From Ophioderma brevispina (Eukaryota; Echinodermata; Ophiuroidea; Amphilepidida; Ophiodermatidae): DNA of 64,000 bases. Made by a program: the position numbers and the translations under genes. Under the pieces are notes generated by a model. The model saw only the letters and a program-made list of their open reading frames with translations, was not told the origin of the DNA and made no database searches. Below are positions 1 to 12,585 of this stretch, piece by piece. Location of the stretch: positions 38,734-102,733 of the forward strand of contig JAMKCH010014114.1 in the NCBI GenBank assembly GCA_023653785.1. Direction: 5' to 3'. Numbering within the stretch: position 1 is the stretch's first letter; every line of letters begins with the position of its first letter.

Positions 1-640
1 TCTGTTACAATTGATTGGAAACCTGGGCTTCGAAATTGAGGCACTGACTGCCATATTGGTCATCCAAAAAGTGCCTAAGCAGTGGTTAGAAGCCGTCATT
101 TATCCAAAACTTGTTTCCATTGAAATGTGGATAAGCGACATAACAGACTACAGAATCAAGCCCATTTCATTAGCTCATTGTATTTGCGCGTATGGGAATT
201 GCATGTCTCTAAAACGTGCATCTGGGATACAACTTCTTTTAAACAGGTGTCTCCTTGTAAGGCATGTGTTCGTAGCCCAAGATGTCCGCCCGTTTCTCCA
301 TTCATCTAATATACAATTCTGTTGTGTAGCCAATCATTGTATAGAGACAGTGGGCACACATATCCGTAGACATATTCCAATGTTTCTTGTTTCTCTCGCA
401 AGTCTAATGCAGCTCCCCCCACATGCAACGTGGAATTAATTTGCCAATTTGAGAAAATTAAACCAGGGTAAACAAACCATCACTTCCAACCTGCTTATTG
501 TAATCCGTTGTTCTTTAAATAACAGATGGATGAATTTCAAATACTTATGCATGATCATTTGGTTGCTATAGCGTGTATTTCCTAACATGGTTTACCAGAT
601 TTCCCTAACGAGCAGTGCAAATGTGACGATTACTGTTATT
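1..640. other. No recognised feature
   Basis: Short open frames only. None has a recognisable domain, a convincing splice signal or a codon pattern that separates it from chance. I see nothing to annotate before the LINE begins. Confidence 0.5.
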
Positions 641-3470
641 TTCTAGACCAAGGAGAGATCGGCTTCATGGAGGAGTTGCCATGTATGTGCGCGATCTCTC
701 CATGCAAACTTGCTGAATGAGATTTCCTGAAAGTCTAGAACTTATATGGGTTTACATGAGACCATCATTTCTTCCACGTAGTTACGTGTCTGTACTATTG
801 CGTTACTATATTCTCCGTCCCTGATGATCCAAATGAAACCTTGTTACTTGATCATTTTGCAACGTCCATTGATATAATAACAACTAAGTATCCTGATGCA
901 GGTTACTGATTGCAGGGGATGTTAATCACCTTGATATTAGTCAATTGAACTATTGGTAAATTTTGCCAGGTTGTTGATAACCCACCTAGAGGAACAGCGA
1001 TTCTGTATAAAATTATCACTAATGTTTCTGACCAATAGTTAACTCCTGACATCTAACATCGATTGGTCGCAGTGATATTATAATGTCTTGTGGGAAACCA
1101 TTGCCAAAATTACAATTGCCTACAATCTTTTAAAGAGGACTAGAAGACCACTAAGAGCCTCTTCCATGCGTTCTTTTGGTCATGGATTACGAAGCACGAT
1201 TGTCTGAAATTCTTGAGGGGCCCGATACCAAAAGTAAGTGCGACATTATGTACGATTATCTAAATAAAGCTATCAGGATCATTTCAACAAGATCTGTCGA
1301 AATTACATGCAAAAGATAAACCTTGGGTTACTGATGAAATCAAAAGGTTGATCAAATTGCGGCAGAAATTATTTACTGCTGGTAATGTAAGGTGGAAAGT
1401 AGTAAGGAATAATATATTCCCGTAAAATTTCAGCCGGCAAGAAATACTATTATCATACTCGTGTCCAAAACTTTAAAAAATAAAAAACCCCGCTTCATGG
1501 TACCGTGCAATTAAATTTATGGCTACTGTAGTAAACCCAACCCAACAGGTGTCGATCCTGCAGATTATGATGAAGTTGCTAACAGTATAAATAAGACTTT
1601 TGCTCATTTGCTGAAAATTGCCAGTTTTGGATTTATCTACCTTCCATCTTACCTCGGCACCTGTTCTCTGTCCTAACCATTTATGAATGGGAAGTTTATG
1701 ACAAGTTAAAAAGGTTAACAGGCGTAAAGCAGCGGACAGATGGCATTCCAGCTGCCATAATCCTCGAATTTGCGAGAGCTCAGTAAACTCACTCACAAAT
1801 CTCCTCAATAGTTCTTACGAAACTGGCAATGGAAAAAGGCTGTGGTAATGTCCCTTGCCTAAAAGTTCTCCCCCACTCACAATCCTTAGAGCCGGACATT
1901 ATTACGGTGCCACTCACAGTCCTGCTTATCGAACTGAAACTGATTGAACATTTTCTCCAACATCCAATCACAACTCACTTCCAATTAGTTCATGTTGTAC
2001 ATCTTAACCATCCTTAACAGCTTAAGTAATACTATATACTAACAGGGTTGGTTGAGAATCCAACTGCTCAGAGCTATAATATACCCATTATAGCAGTTTT
2101 ACTGCAGATTCCGATCTTGAGATTTGGACTTGATTTACTAATGTCACAATATTTGAACACTAATGGCATCCAATTTTTATATATACCTACTGGAAATAAT
2201 TGTTTAGATGATAGGCTATGCCAGCTAGGTACATAAACATGGCTACCATATGACAAAAGAGTTATCAGGGTTTAAACATAATTGCATGTTGATGTTAATG
2301 TTTGATGTCCACAATATCCTTGCAAAACATTCCGTCACTTTGAAAACTTATGCTGAATAATTCCATGCTTGTACTTTCAACTGATAATAAAACAAACTTC
2401 CCATTGGCCAATTCCACTGATTTTTGACATTAGCATAGTATGGTTTCACCAATAAATGAAAATGTTTTAACTAGTTAACCTGAGACGAGATCTCAGTTTA
2501 AACACCCAGGCGACTTCTTGGGGGCGGAGCTCACAGACAAGTTAAGTGGACTAGCACAATAGATTTATCTGGAACTTGCATGCTGTTTGGAAGCGTTTTT
2601 TTTTCAATGGTAAATGGAGTCCAAGAAAGGTGGAGGACCTCCTAAAAAAAATTTTTTTATACAGGGAGCTGTTAATAGTGCCCACTATCATCTGCTTGTA
2701 AGGCTTGTGATCGTGTAACCAATTGCGCCCGGGTATCATAAACAGAAACAGATCATTTTGCCAAATTGGCAGAAACGTTTGTTTACGAATGGAGTTCTGT
2801 CTGATATCGAGGATAAGTTAGATCATAATCAGATGTAAGTCGTAAGGAGTGTCCAACCATTGTCATCTATCTGTCAAATGCCATCACAATTTATGTTCTC
2901 ATGCAGATATTCCAAGGAGTCAAAGTTCCATTGTTATAACAGAATTTTCGCAAGGCTTTTGATTTAATTAACCCATAATATTGTTATAAAAAATCTCTGT
3001 ACTTCGGCGCACGGCCATCAGTGATTCATGGGTTTGCAGTTTTTTGACAAAATATCCCAATGCGTTCGTACAAAAACCGACTTTCTGATAGATCATACTT
3101 AAAGGTGGTTTACCCTCCGGAACCCAATTTTGGTCCTTTGCGGGGTTTTCTTCTAAATTCAACATTGCTGTGCGCAACGGATCTCTCTGGGGGTTGTATC
3201 CCGAGCCGTAAATATGTTGAGGATATTACATTGTTGAAAATCCAGCAGTAGCAATATGTTTATTCATCAGAACACCCCTGTATGACTTTAGTCAATGGGC
3301 TAATGACAATGATATGAAACTGAATCCAAATAAGTGTGTTAATATGACTGTGAGTTTCTTGAAAAATCCCCTGCAGGTACCACGGTTACAAATTTGTTCA
3401 AGGGATTTAAAAATCGTCGATAAAGTAAAAAATACTGGTGTTACTACAGGTCCGATTTGAAATTACAGTA
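640..3470 (+). mobile_element. Decayed non-LTR retrotransposon (CR1/L2-like LINE), endonuclease plus reverse transcriptase
   Basis: Pieces of a LINE ORF2 can be read across all three + frames. Near 660-710 the frame reads RRDRLHGGVAMYVRD, then LLIAGDVNHLDIS near 900-945; these are typical of an APE-type endonuclease, the second matching its GDFN-like motif. KPWVTDEIKRLIKLRQKLF near 1320-1380 is the linker commonly found before the reverse transcriptase. KAFDLIN near 2953 is the RT region with the first catalytic aspartate motif, KYVEDITLL near 3211 stands where the catalytic F/YxDD box belongs, and WANDNDMKLNPNKCVNMT near 3297-3350 is the segment after it. Many stops and frameshifts break it, so it is a dead copy. 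Family assignment (L2 or CR1 clade) is inference from motif style. Both ends are approximate. Confidence 0.75.
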
Positions 3471-3521
3471 GGGGATCATGGGGTTGGCCATATTTAAGGG
3501 AACCTACTCAGATACACTAAA

Positions 3522-4380
3522 GTTTGAGAAGTGTTTTTGGACAACTCGAGGGTGCTGATTCCGAATACGCACCATGCAAAATTGTCAAGTTGGAGGAAAG
3601 TGGATTTTTAAAGGGGAATTACCCTTACCCGTTTTCCTTATTTTTTTTTAAATATAGCTTCCAAAGAACCATGTGCAAGATCACAATTTGACTAAAGGTT
3701 AAAAGTGGTTTTATGTCAATTTGAGGTTGCGGATTTCAAAAAGACCCTTAACCAAATCAACCAAACATTGATGGAAGTGGATTTTTAAAGGGGAATTACC
3801 CGATTTTCCTCCTTACTTTTTTTAAATATATGCGTTATCAACATGCAATATCCACTTATTTGACTGAAAGGTTTAGAAGTGTTTTTGGACAATTCCAGGG
3901 TGCTGATTCCGAATACGCACCATGCAGAATTGTCAAGTTTGTTTTGGAAGTGGATTTTTAAAGGGCATTACCCGATTCCTTATTTTTTTTTAAATATAGC
4001 TTATGAAACCATGTGCAAAGATCCACTAATTTGACTAAAGGGTTTTGCAGAGTGTTTATGGTCAAATTTGAGGGTGCTGATTGCAATGACACCATACTAA
4101 ATCATCACATTGGTGGAAAGTGATTTTAAAGGGGAATTTCCGGATTGTCCTTATTTTAATTTTAAAATAACATTATCAACAATGCCCAAGATCCCTAATA
4201 TGACTAAAAGGTTTAGGAAGTGTGTTAGGTGAATTTGAGGGTGCTAATTTTGAATAGAACACCATACAAAATCCACCCTCACGTTGTGGAAATTTGATTT
4301 TAAAGGGGAAATACTTATTTTTTCCTAGTATTTTTTAAAAAAAAAGGAATTATCAAGGGAATAAATATTTGAGAGCACAC
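3522..4380. repeat. Tandem array, about 172 bp unit, nearly five copies
   Basis: Diverged units each begin with a gaagtgtttttggac-like block followed by gagggtgctgattc and later by ttttaaaggggaattacc. Starts fall at about 3528, 3702, 3876, 4048 and 4217, giving periods of 174, 174, 172 and 169. The array begins directly after the last readable LINE sequence, so it may be the LINE's 3' tail region or an unrelated satellite. Confidence 0.8.
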
Positions 4381-5226
4381 AGGGTTCCTCTGGAGGATGG
4401 GCTTCCTTGATTATCATGTTCATGTAATTGTTTGTCTAAACTACTGTTCATTAGAATTAAAGGCACTCTTCTATTGACAATTTAAGATTGAAAATCAAAT
4501 ATTAACTTAAGTTAAAGTTGTTAAGAAGCGTTAAGAATTGGTTTTTACTTTTCTGTTCCAATATTGTCCTTTATGGAAAAAAGGTGTTTTTCCAAGAAGG
4601 AGCGGATGTTTTCATCATTTTCCCAAAAAAGATAAGTTTTTTTTATCATACTTCGGGTTTATCATTACTTTTTTACCAAGTTAATAGATTGAAAGAAAAC
4701 TGGTCAGAAAACTTGTTCTAGGTCTAGAGTAATTTATTTAAGTGCTTTTTAAAGTGGGTTGGGTATAGATAGCAATCAAACAATTTCTTTTTAGCCCCAT
4801 CAAAATGGCAAGGTTCTACAAAAATATTCAAATTTTGGTTGTGATCCCTATTAAAAAGGGACGCACCCCAGCTTTTTCATGCACCCCAATTTCTGTAGAA
4901 AATGTATCCCCTCGGACAAAACTACACTCACTTCACCCTCATTATCTGTTACGGTTTGGTAAATTTTAAAACCATAATTATGTACGACGGGGAATAAGTG
5001 TTTTCAACGAACTTATTCTTTTCCCGCTTTTTAGAGAACATCACCTACATCATAATAATTATCTTGTGTAAGAACTATTATAATGCATTTAGTTAATTCA
5101 TCATTTCGAAGAACAAAGGGCAATATAAAGATATAATCCACACAGTGCCGTAACCAGCGGGGAAGGGGAAACCCCAGAGACGTTTTATTGAGAATGTGTG
5201 TTTGCCCCTCCCATCCCCTCCTCCCA

Positions 5227-5245
5227 CCCCCCCCCCCCCCCCCCC
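5227..5245. repeat. Poly-C tract
   Basis: Nineteen consecutive cytosines. The complementary strand is a G run able to form G-quadruplex structure. Tract length is unreliable in any sequencing technology. Confidence 0.9.
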
Positions 5246-5627
5246 AATGCCTTGCCCCTGCCTGCCTGATCCCTCCCCAAACGAAAATTTCTGGTTACCA
5301 CTTGATAAAAAAACAGATCTCAAAGGTTCCAGCCTAAAAACATTTTTCTTTTTGTTGAGTAGTTCTCATATAATGGTCCACTGAACAATAAGTCAGCAAA
5401 CAGGACTTGTCCACGGAGCAGCATTTCTCTTAAGGCTCAGTCACACAGCCTATTTTTGCTAGAAAAACCACTTCCCCCCCCGACTGCTCAAGACTTGGTG
5501 CCGATTGGCATTTTTCGAAAATTTTAGTCGGGAAAGATGTTTGGGTGTCGGAGCTGTCTCTGTTTGACTGTACCTTTATAGGCATGGAAATCCCCCAATG
5601 CCCAAATCGAGCAGATCGTGTCCTCCA

Positions 5628-5699
5628 CCCCCCCCCCCCCCAAATATAACCCCCCCCCCCACCCCCCCCCCCCCCCACCCCCCCCCCCCAGACAGACAG
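5628..5699. repeat. Interrupted poly-C tract
   Basis: About 70 bases of almost pure C with short A-rich interruptions, followed by gacagaca. On the minus strand it gives long glycine runs in open frames that should not be read as protein. Confidence 0.9.
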
Positions 5700-7358
5700 A
5701 AAACCTGGTACTTTAGCACAACCGCATGGCTATGATTTCGATTGAAAAGCCTCGTTTGCAAAAAGATGATATGTATCATTCCATCATGAATATCCATGGA
5801 CATTTAGTCTGCCGTTGTGGCTAAAACATTTTCTTTCTTGTGCCAGAGGCAGATGCACTGTAAAAAAAGGCCCTAACATAAAGATATTTTTAACAGTTTC
5901 ACCTTTTCCCTGGTGGTGGTGGTTGGGGGCACTCAAGCGACCCTCTTTTTCTACCTTTAATTTTTTATACAAGACCCCCTTTTTGCTGCTGTCTTACCTT
6001 TTACCCTATAACATGTATAACCCCCCTTTTTACAATCTTCAGATACAATCAATAACCCCATTTTCTCTTTCCTGTCATAAACCCCCCTTTTTTCACAATT
6101 TTCCATAAAAGTAATCCACTTTTAAACAATTTTAACATACAAATTCAAAATTTGCACACGCATCGTGCACATTTTTACAAATGTTATAATTCATGGCAAT
6201 TTGAATTTTTCAGGTGTTACCCACCTCATGTCCCCTTCTAAAGTTCATACTGATGACACCCATTCTTATCCAGGCTGTGTACTGAATAACCCCTTATTTT
6301 TTGTTCATATTACCAAAGGCCCTTACTTTTCACCTGATGGAGAAGACACATAACCGTCACTTTTCAGATAGGCAGTGCCCACGGACCTTTTTAGACTGAG
6401 GATCATGACCTTGAAATTTTTTCATAGCAAATCATGACTCGTTTGATATCACGGTAAAAGAGCGTGTAACTAAAATGTACCCTCACTTAAAAGACAGACT
6501 GGAGTCAAGTACTTATTTGATTCGGCAAATTAGAACTTATAGTTTCTGAAAAGAATTATAAGTGCTACTATTATTCGTACTGATGCTGTCATGTTACAAG
6601 TTGTCACTATCCCATGTGTAAAGGTTTAAGGTGCAAATAATATTCCCCTACTTCTCTTTAATTCCTTAGACTTTTTTTAAGTCTAAAACGAGAATAAAAT
6701 TAAGTGACAAAACCTTTTTTTGGACTTAAAAATTTAAATCGGTGTAAAAGGCTTACTTAAAATAATTCCCTGTTGATTTCAAAATAAACCTATAAATGAG
6801 TAAAACTTTTTATAAAATCTTTAAAATTTATATTTGAATCTAAGGAATTGTTTTTAAACCCAAAAGGTTTTGTCAGTAATTCTTCAGTCACCTTAGACTA
6901 AAAAATAATCTAAGGAATTAAGAGAGTTGGTGCTTTACTTCCTAGCTCGTACATCAGGTAGTACCCCCTTTAATCATTTGTGGTAAGAGGTTTTCATACA
7001 TTTTAATAAAAAATCAAACAAATTGTAATATACTACCTTTAATGTGACATTGAAATTTTTCTTGAGATGTGCATACTGTAATCGTATTAAAAAAGCTATG
7101 TTTGGCATAAAATCGGGTAGTGTCCCCTTAAAACAAGAATTTCACCACTTTCCACCACCTTATCATTGTTGCATGCAGCAGATTTGAACTCAGCACCTCA
7201 TTGACCAAACCACCTCTCCAGATCTTTTGTGTATCTTGAGTTAGGGTTCAACCTTATTTTTGACCCTTTTAGGCTTGATGGTCCCCTATTACTTTGGCAA
7301 TAGGCATTATGTCTCTACCCTAAAAACCTCAAGTGTTGTTTTTCCCACGGTACTGAGG

Positions 7359-8355
7359 TATGGCTGTCAGTATTAAACCGTTTTAAACGGTTAACCGTTC
7401 GGAAGGCCGTTTATACGTGTAGAAAGTCGCTAAACGTGTAAACGGGGACCCTTTTACCTCTCCCTCCCTGACCTGCCGAGCTGCGAGGGCCACGTCAGCC
7501 AATGTCCACCACACGCATTTTACTTTTGCATAACCTGACTAAAATTGTGGCATTTTAAACGAGCATTATCGGACATTTAAACACATAGATCTGAAGGTTG
7601 ATTCGCTTAGTGTAAAGAACATACCTGTTTATGTCACATGAATTTTTTATCTCAATCACTATTGACTCGGCAAATACAGCCGTCATACTGTAATTAGCCG
7701 ATTCGGCTACTGCGCGAGCAGAAGTTGGGCCACGTGGGTCCTGACCTGGGCAAGATTACCGGAGAAATGGTCACTAGCGAGGTGGTTTGTTTGCAATTTA
7801 ATTTTCATGTACAAAATTAAATCAAGAATTATGACGCTTTTTTGGAAACTTTGTACAATCGTTATAATGTTTACATTCTACTATCAATAACTTTCAAATG
7901 GCAAACAAGTATTAAATACTGGCCACGAAAGAAACAAAACAAATTAATTAGCAAATATATACATGTTCCAAAAATTTTGCGTGGTAACAGATGCAGCTGG
8001 TGCTCACTGGATGGGTCGATTTTTTTTTGTTTCTGTCGCCGCTGAGGTCCGACTGAAGTGAGATATCATGATTTTGTTAGTTTCAGACAAGTAATTTATT
8101 TATATTATTAAAAGCTGATCAATAAAAGGTGAAGTTGTGAACCCTAATACATGTGCGTAAGTAACCAATACACGCAAAATATTACTGTTCCTATGACTAC
8201 GTACGGGCTGGATTTCCCCAGGGATTTTTCCATTTTATTGAGCTCATTTCGTCGCTGCGGGCGGTCCGTCGTTCCCGTTTAATAAAAACAGTTAAACCGG
8301 TTCCGTCAACTTTCGTTTAAACGGTTAGGCAATTAACCGGAAACTGACAGCCCTA
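7359..8355. mobile_element. Non-autonomous hAT-like DNA transposon, about 1 kb
   Basis: The left end reads TATGGCTGTCAGTATT. The right end, reverse complemented, reads TAGGGCTGTCAGTTTC, so 14 of 16 positions agree. Subterminal sequence at both ends is rich in TTAAACGG and GGTTAA motifs. A TAGGGCTGTCA-like terminus is common among hAT elements (family knowledge). The flanks tactgagg and acttgatg could be a decayed 8 bp target duplication. No transposase frame is visible, so it would depend on a partner in trans. The class assignment is inference from termini only. Confidence 0.6.
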
Positions 8356-8622
8356 ACTTGATGAGCGTATAAGCCAGTGCCAGGGTCACATCAAGTAGAA
8401 AAGAAGCCATAAATCGGAACAAGCTCCTTTAATACCTATAACTACAGAGAGTCTCAAATACATTTTTTTTGACGTTTTTTTTAAAATATTTGAATCCTGT
8501 ACATGTTTTTGTCAAAAACAAAAGAATTCACAAAATGCAAAAGTTGACAACAGATTAGGTAAGTATATAAAAAATTCACATGAAGTCCACTTTTTGGATA
8601 AAAGAAAATGCATTGTCCTTCA

Positions 8623-8992
8623 TTAAAGGTTCAACGAGAAATTAAAGGCATCCATATACTTCATCAAATTTAGTGAAATTTCATAATTCATGTAGATTAG
8701 ACACTCAATAAATTTCTTAACTTGTTTTTGTCTACCGAAATGCCTTAAAAGTGAAAACAAAAGGCGATTTGGATTTGCTGAATATTTCTATATAAAATAT
8801 AGGCTGAATTTCATATTTGCTCCAATTGGAAATTAGAAATTTCAATTGTTTTGCACCAAAAAAGTAATTCTCGCCTTAATCCTTCCAGGTGGGGATATTT
8901 TTGACAGAAAGCTTTACATCAGTGTAAAAATCAGGGCTTTCATTTTTTTTAAGGGATACCTCATAATGTGAAATCTCTTGTTGGACCTTTAA
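8623..8992. mobile_element. TTAA-flanked foldback MITE, family A, copy 1
   Basis: A TTAA followed by an AGGTGCAACGAGAGAT-like inverted repeat (here aggttcaacgagaaatt) starts the element. The mirror sequence followed by TTAA ends it at 370 bp. The interior shares a gaatttcatatttgctcc block and a ggggatattttt block with the other family A copies. TTAA at both outer ends suggests insertion at TTAA, as used by piggyBac and Sola3 transposases. Confidence 0.75.
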
Positions 8993-9778
8993 GCTCATTC
9001 ATGGATTTTAAGGAGAACACAAGAACAAAAACAAATTGGACATAACCCACACTCATGACTGATGTAAGACTGAGAGTCCATTGTCAATAGTCACTCTATG
9101 TGCTTTAGAATCAAAATGTAAAGCACAATTTGAAGTTTTGTAGTTATAAGTGTTATCTTTTGTAGTATTTTTACAATTAAGCAAGGCAAGAAAATATAGA
9201 TAAACATACATGCATTATTTTACACCCACTGTATATCTGTAATCAGTCATATCTCAAACAGGTACATTCATTAAATAACACAAATGCAACATAACTTCTT
9301 TCTCTTATGGCTACACATACACTAACACATACAATACATAATTCACATCCCCTTGATTATTCCAGGCAAATATACAATATTAAATGAAATAATTGTTAAT
9401 AGTCATTTTATTTGTTCCAAATCCAACCTGTAATTTCAATACAGGTAATTGATTGATGGTGATGTTTGCTATGGGCTCGTTTAGACAATGTTGTCCATAG
9501 GACTGTATGTCCAGATGTTATCAGATGAATTTGTTTCAGGTTCTTTGGCATTATTTTCTTCCGTGGAAAGTGTTTTCTCCTCTGAAGGATTTTGAAGTTA
9601 AACTGTAAAATCTCATAAAAATACTATAAAATTCTGAAGCCCTAGAAATCATCTTCACTCCTCAGTAGTAGTAATGTCCAAGTTAATTAGGTAAATGCAG
9701 ATTAACTTGCAAAACATAGTCGTTGCGGTATCACACTCGCAGCATGCATAACGGCGTTTATTTGGGCGATAAATATCC

Positions 9779-10220
9779 GTAACCACTCGAGTAAAAGCCC
9801 ACATTCGGGTAAACGTCCCACCCTATTTTCAAAGAAAATACTGTAAGTAGCATACACTTGGTTATAAGCCTAGGTGGCAATTTTGTTATTCAGTGCACAT
9901 AACATAGCAAAGATTACACACTCAAAATCATATAAAAAACCTCTTGTTCCATCAAAGTAATGCATATAGGAATGGCTGGCTTGCTTAGCTTTGAGGAACA
10001 ATACTTTTGATAGGAAAGTGGATTTTTTTATTTTAATGTTTATTCACTAAAAATAAGGTGTAGTCTACTCAGCTTATATTAAGAAAGCATTATCTGGGTG
10101 AAAAATACACTCTTGCTGATTTTTGATCTGATATTTGCTTACAAGTTCAGCCCTCCCTGGGTATAATAAGCCCTCCTTTAATTCTTCCATTTTGGGGGGG
10201 GCTTATACCTGAGTGGTTAC
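9779..10220. mobile_element. MITE with GTAACCACTC terminal inverted repeats
   Basis: The left terminus gtaaccactcgagtaaaagc is mirrored at the right end by gcttatacctgagtggttac with a few mismatches. It spans 442 bp and has no coding capacity. A clear target duplication is not visible, so the superfamily is unknown. It ends about 30 bp from the stop codon of the lectin domain. Confidence 0.6.
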
Positions 10221-10252
10221 TTTTAAAATAATCAAAGTTATAAGTTCATGCA

Positions 10253-10740
10253 TCACACCTGCATCTTGCATATGTAAGGACGCTTAGAATGGCAAAGAAC
10301 ATCGTTCCAAGACATTGGGCTGTGTTGTCCGGTAGTCTGATGGAGCTCCCACATTTCTGCAACAATCTTCTCTTCCACCTAGGTATTGGGTCGTCCCAAA
10401 TCCCCAGTTGGTTGTACTTTGGTTGGTCCATATCGTCCACCCACTTAAAGTCATCCTCGCTTGTTTCCTTGTGCAGACCGAGCCACAAGAACACGTCATC
10501 TTCACCATCAGTAACGAGCCGCATCCCAGATCTTGACACAAAATCGTTCTCATCCTTGTTGTTGAAGACACCAGATGACACACGAGTGCTTAGTAGAGTG
10601 ACTTCGATGGAACTGAATTATTCAGAAGGCGTCTGCCTCACGCCAAACACTTCTGGTCGGTGACCAAAGTAGCGATAGCAGTACTGGGTCGCAATCCGGT
10701 CCGAATGCTGGACCTTCCTCTACACTCGCACAACATACGC
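10253..10740 (-). pseudogene. C-type lectin domain gene, frame-disrupted
   Basis: Reading down the minus strand gives a nearly complete C-type lectin-like domain, as found in secreted or membrane sugar-binding and immune proteins. In order: YCYRYFGH near the start, WREADAF (the first helix, its cysteine lost at a frame break), KDENDFVSR, LWLGLHKETSEDDFKWVDD (the WIGL core), YN/NWG, REDC, and finally SWNDVLCHSKRPYICK before a TGA at 10253-10255. The last three conserved cysteines (EDC, VLC, YICK) and the calcium-site WND are present. The usual EPN or QPD sugar-specificity motif is not; a DDPIP stretch sits there. At least three single-base frame changes are needed to read it through. It could be a pseudogene, or a real gene carrying assembly indels. 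No clear start codon or complete signal peptide was found. A hydrophobic stretch ending GSVCCAS lies just upstream in one frame. Confidence 0.7.
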
Positions 10741-12554
10741 TTCCAATAACACCAAGGTTAAGGCACAAAGTACTGTAATGTTTTAAAATGCACCAATCGT
10801 CGCTAGATTTCACAAATACAAGTTCCGCTTGAGTAAAAGAAGTGGCAGAGTGTAAAGCTGGCAAAAGTAGGTCTGAGTCAACCACACCTGGAATGTTAGT
10901 TTGGTATAACACCACAAGAAGCCAAAGACTGTAAGCGCATTGATTACATAAAAAAACACCGGTAGCTAATGCAGCGAGTATTGAATGGATGATAAAACCA
11001 ACATACACACAGGCAGCATGTATTTCACTTAAGCTATGATGCTCGCGATATAAATCTATGAAATACAAGATAAGTCGTATTACCCAGACACTTAGGCATC
11101 TATACAGAAGCTCCCTGTCCACCACCTCACTTTTATTTCCAATCTACATTTACAAGGAGAGTACTCTTGACCAATGGCCTTCCAAGTTGTCCATACGTCT
11201 GTGATGTCTCCGTGCATATATCCAATCCAGTTAGCCCAGATCAATTACTTTTAAATTTATCATCTCCGATTTCCTCCAAACCACTTAAGCAAGATAACAT
11301 TTTAAAGTAGCAGCACAGCTGCAACGTGTTGGTGCACAACAACTGCGCAGGTTATTTTCACAAGGTAATAACTAAGTGCTGCTTGTAATTAATTTCTTGT
11401 TGGTTCTTTCTTGCCTGGGTTGGTTATTAACAGAAATTTGGATTTTTCTTCTGAAGGCAATTCTAATAATTAGCAAGGCCTAAAATCTATTTTAATGGGT
11501 TGACCCAATGGAATCTACCTCACGCTCTTGTTGATTTTAAAGGAAATATGCAAATGATTCAGGTCAGAACATTGCCTGTTATCAGTTTTGCGATAGTTAA
11601 GGAATGATTATTTAATGTAGAAAGATCATCTCAGTCTCTTGAAAAACATTGCATTAATTTTTTAATCGTTTCAACAACAACACAACAAGCAACGAGTGAC
11701 TTATCTTTTGATCCGATTCATGACTAACATTTAGCTAGAGTATTTTGATTCCAATAACAAGCCTTGAGTAAATGTAAATGTCCCTAAATGTTTTATGTTG
11801 CGGTTGAAGTCAGTGTTAATCCTTCATGCCATTTGTGGGATTTTTTTTTTTTTTGCTGTAATTTGACTAAATGTTGCCCGCGAGCCAAGACATATGGTTA
11901 ACATGGTTAAGACTTAATAAGTTCGCTTTGGGGACTGGATTTATTCAATCCGAGTTGGTTAATTATACATTCTTGGTAAATTGTAAGGAGATAATAAATT
12001 CCAGAATGATGTGGTACTTTGATTTGTTGGCAGCCTACATCCCTATTTTGAAAAATTAAAATTTTCAACCTTTGCATTCTCAAAATAGCTAAATTTTCAA
12101 AATGGCTAAACTTTTTTAAGAAGGCTTTAAAATTATGTTTTTGCGTTGTTTGAAGCAGTTGATTACATCTGTAATACCCTGGCTTTGGTTGCCAAAACAA
12201 TCTCACACCCCCCCAAAATAATGAACCCCGAAATAAGCATTGTTTCAGTCACAATCAAGAAGCCCAATAAAAGGTTTAATTGGTTGAAATAGACCTTGGG
12301 TTCTTAAGTATTAAAGCCAAATTAAAGCCACAAAAGTGGATTTCGTCTAATAGTCTGTTGCCATCCTAAAGCACAAAGTTGTGCTGGCCATGTTAGGACG
12401 TCGTATCATGGATACACACGGCCCGTATCCGCTTAATCAGTTGAATAAATCCTAACACCACCACAACCATTACCACTGACTTGTGGATATGCTAGAAGAG
12501 CAGCAAAGTAAAATCAAATGTTGTGCTTTTCTTGAGTTTTTTTTAAATTTTTCA

Positions 12555-12585
<31 letters not shown>

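Larger units (their letters stand above)
4380..7358. other. Gene-free stretch with low-complexity sequence
   Basis: No gene recognised. The stretch holds poly-C runs near 5.2 and 5.6 kb, pyrimidine-rich sequence with repeated ccccctttt blocks at 5940-6110, and AT-rich sequence from 6600 to 7100. Short ORFs over the C-rich tracts encode only glycine or proline runs and are artefacts. Confidence 0.5.

Noticed and set aside
1829..2236. Independent small genes at 1.8-2.2 kb
   Set aside because: They lie within the decayed LINE reverse transcriptase region and are best explained as its fragments or shadows.
5430..5803. Glycine-rich protein on the minus strand
   Set aside because: The frame exists only because of poly-C tracts whose length is unreliable.
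12561..12580. Poly-A tail of a processed pseudogene
   Set aside because: No coding sequence or gene-like sequence precedes the A run on that strand.
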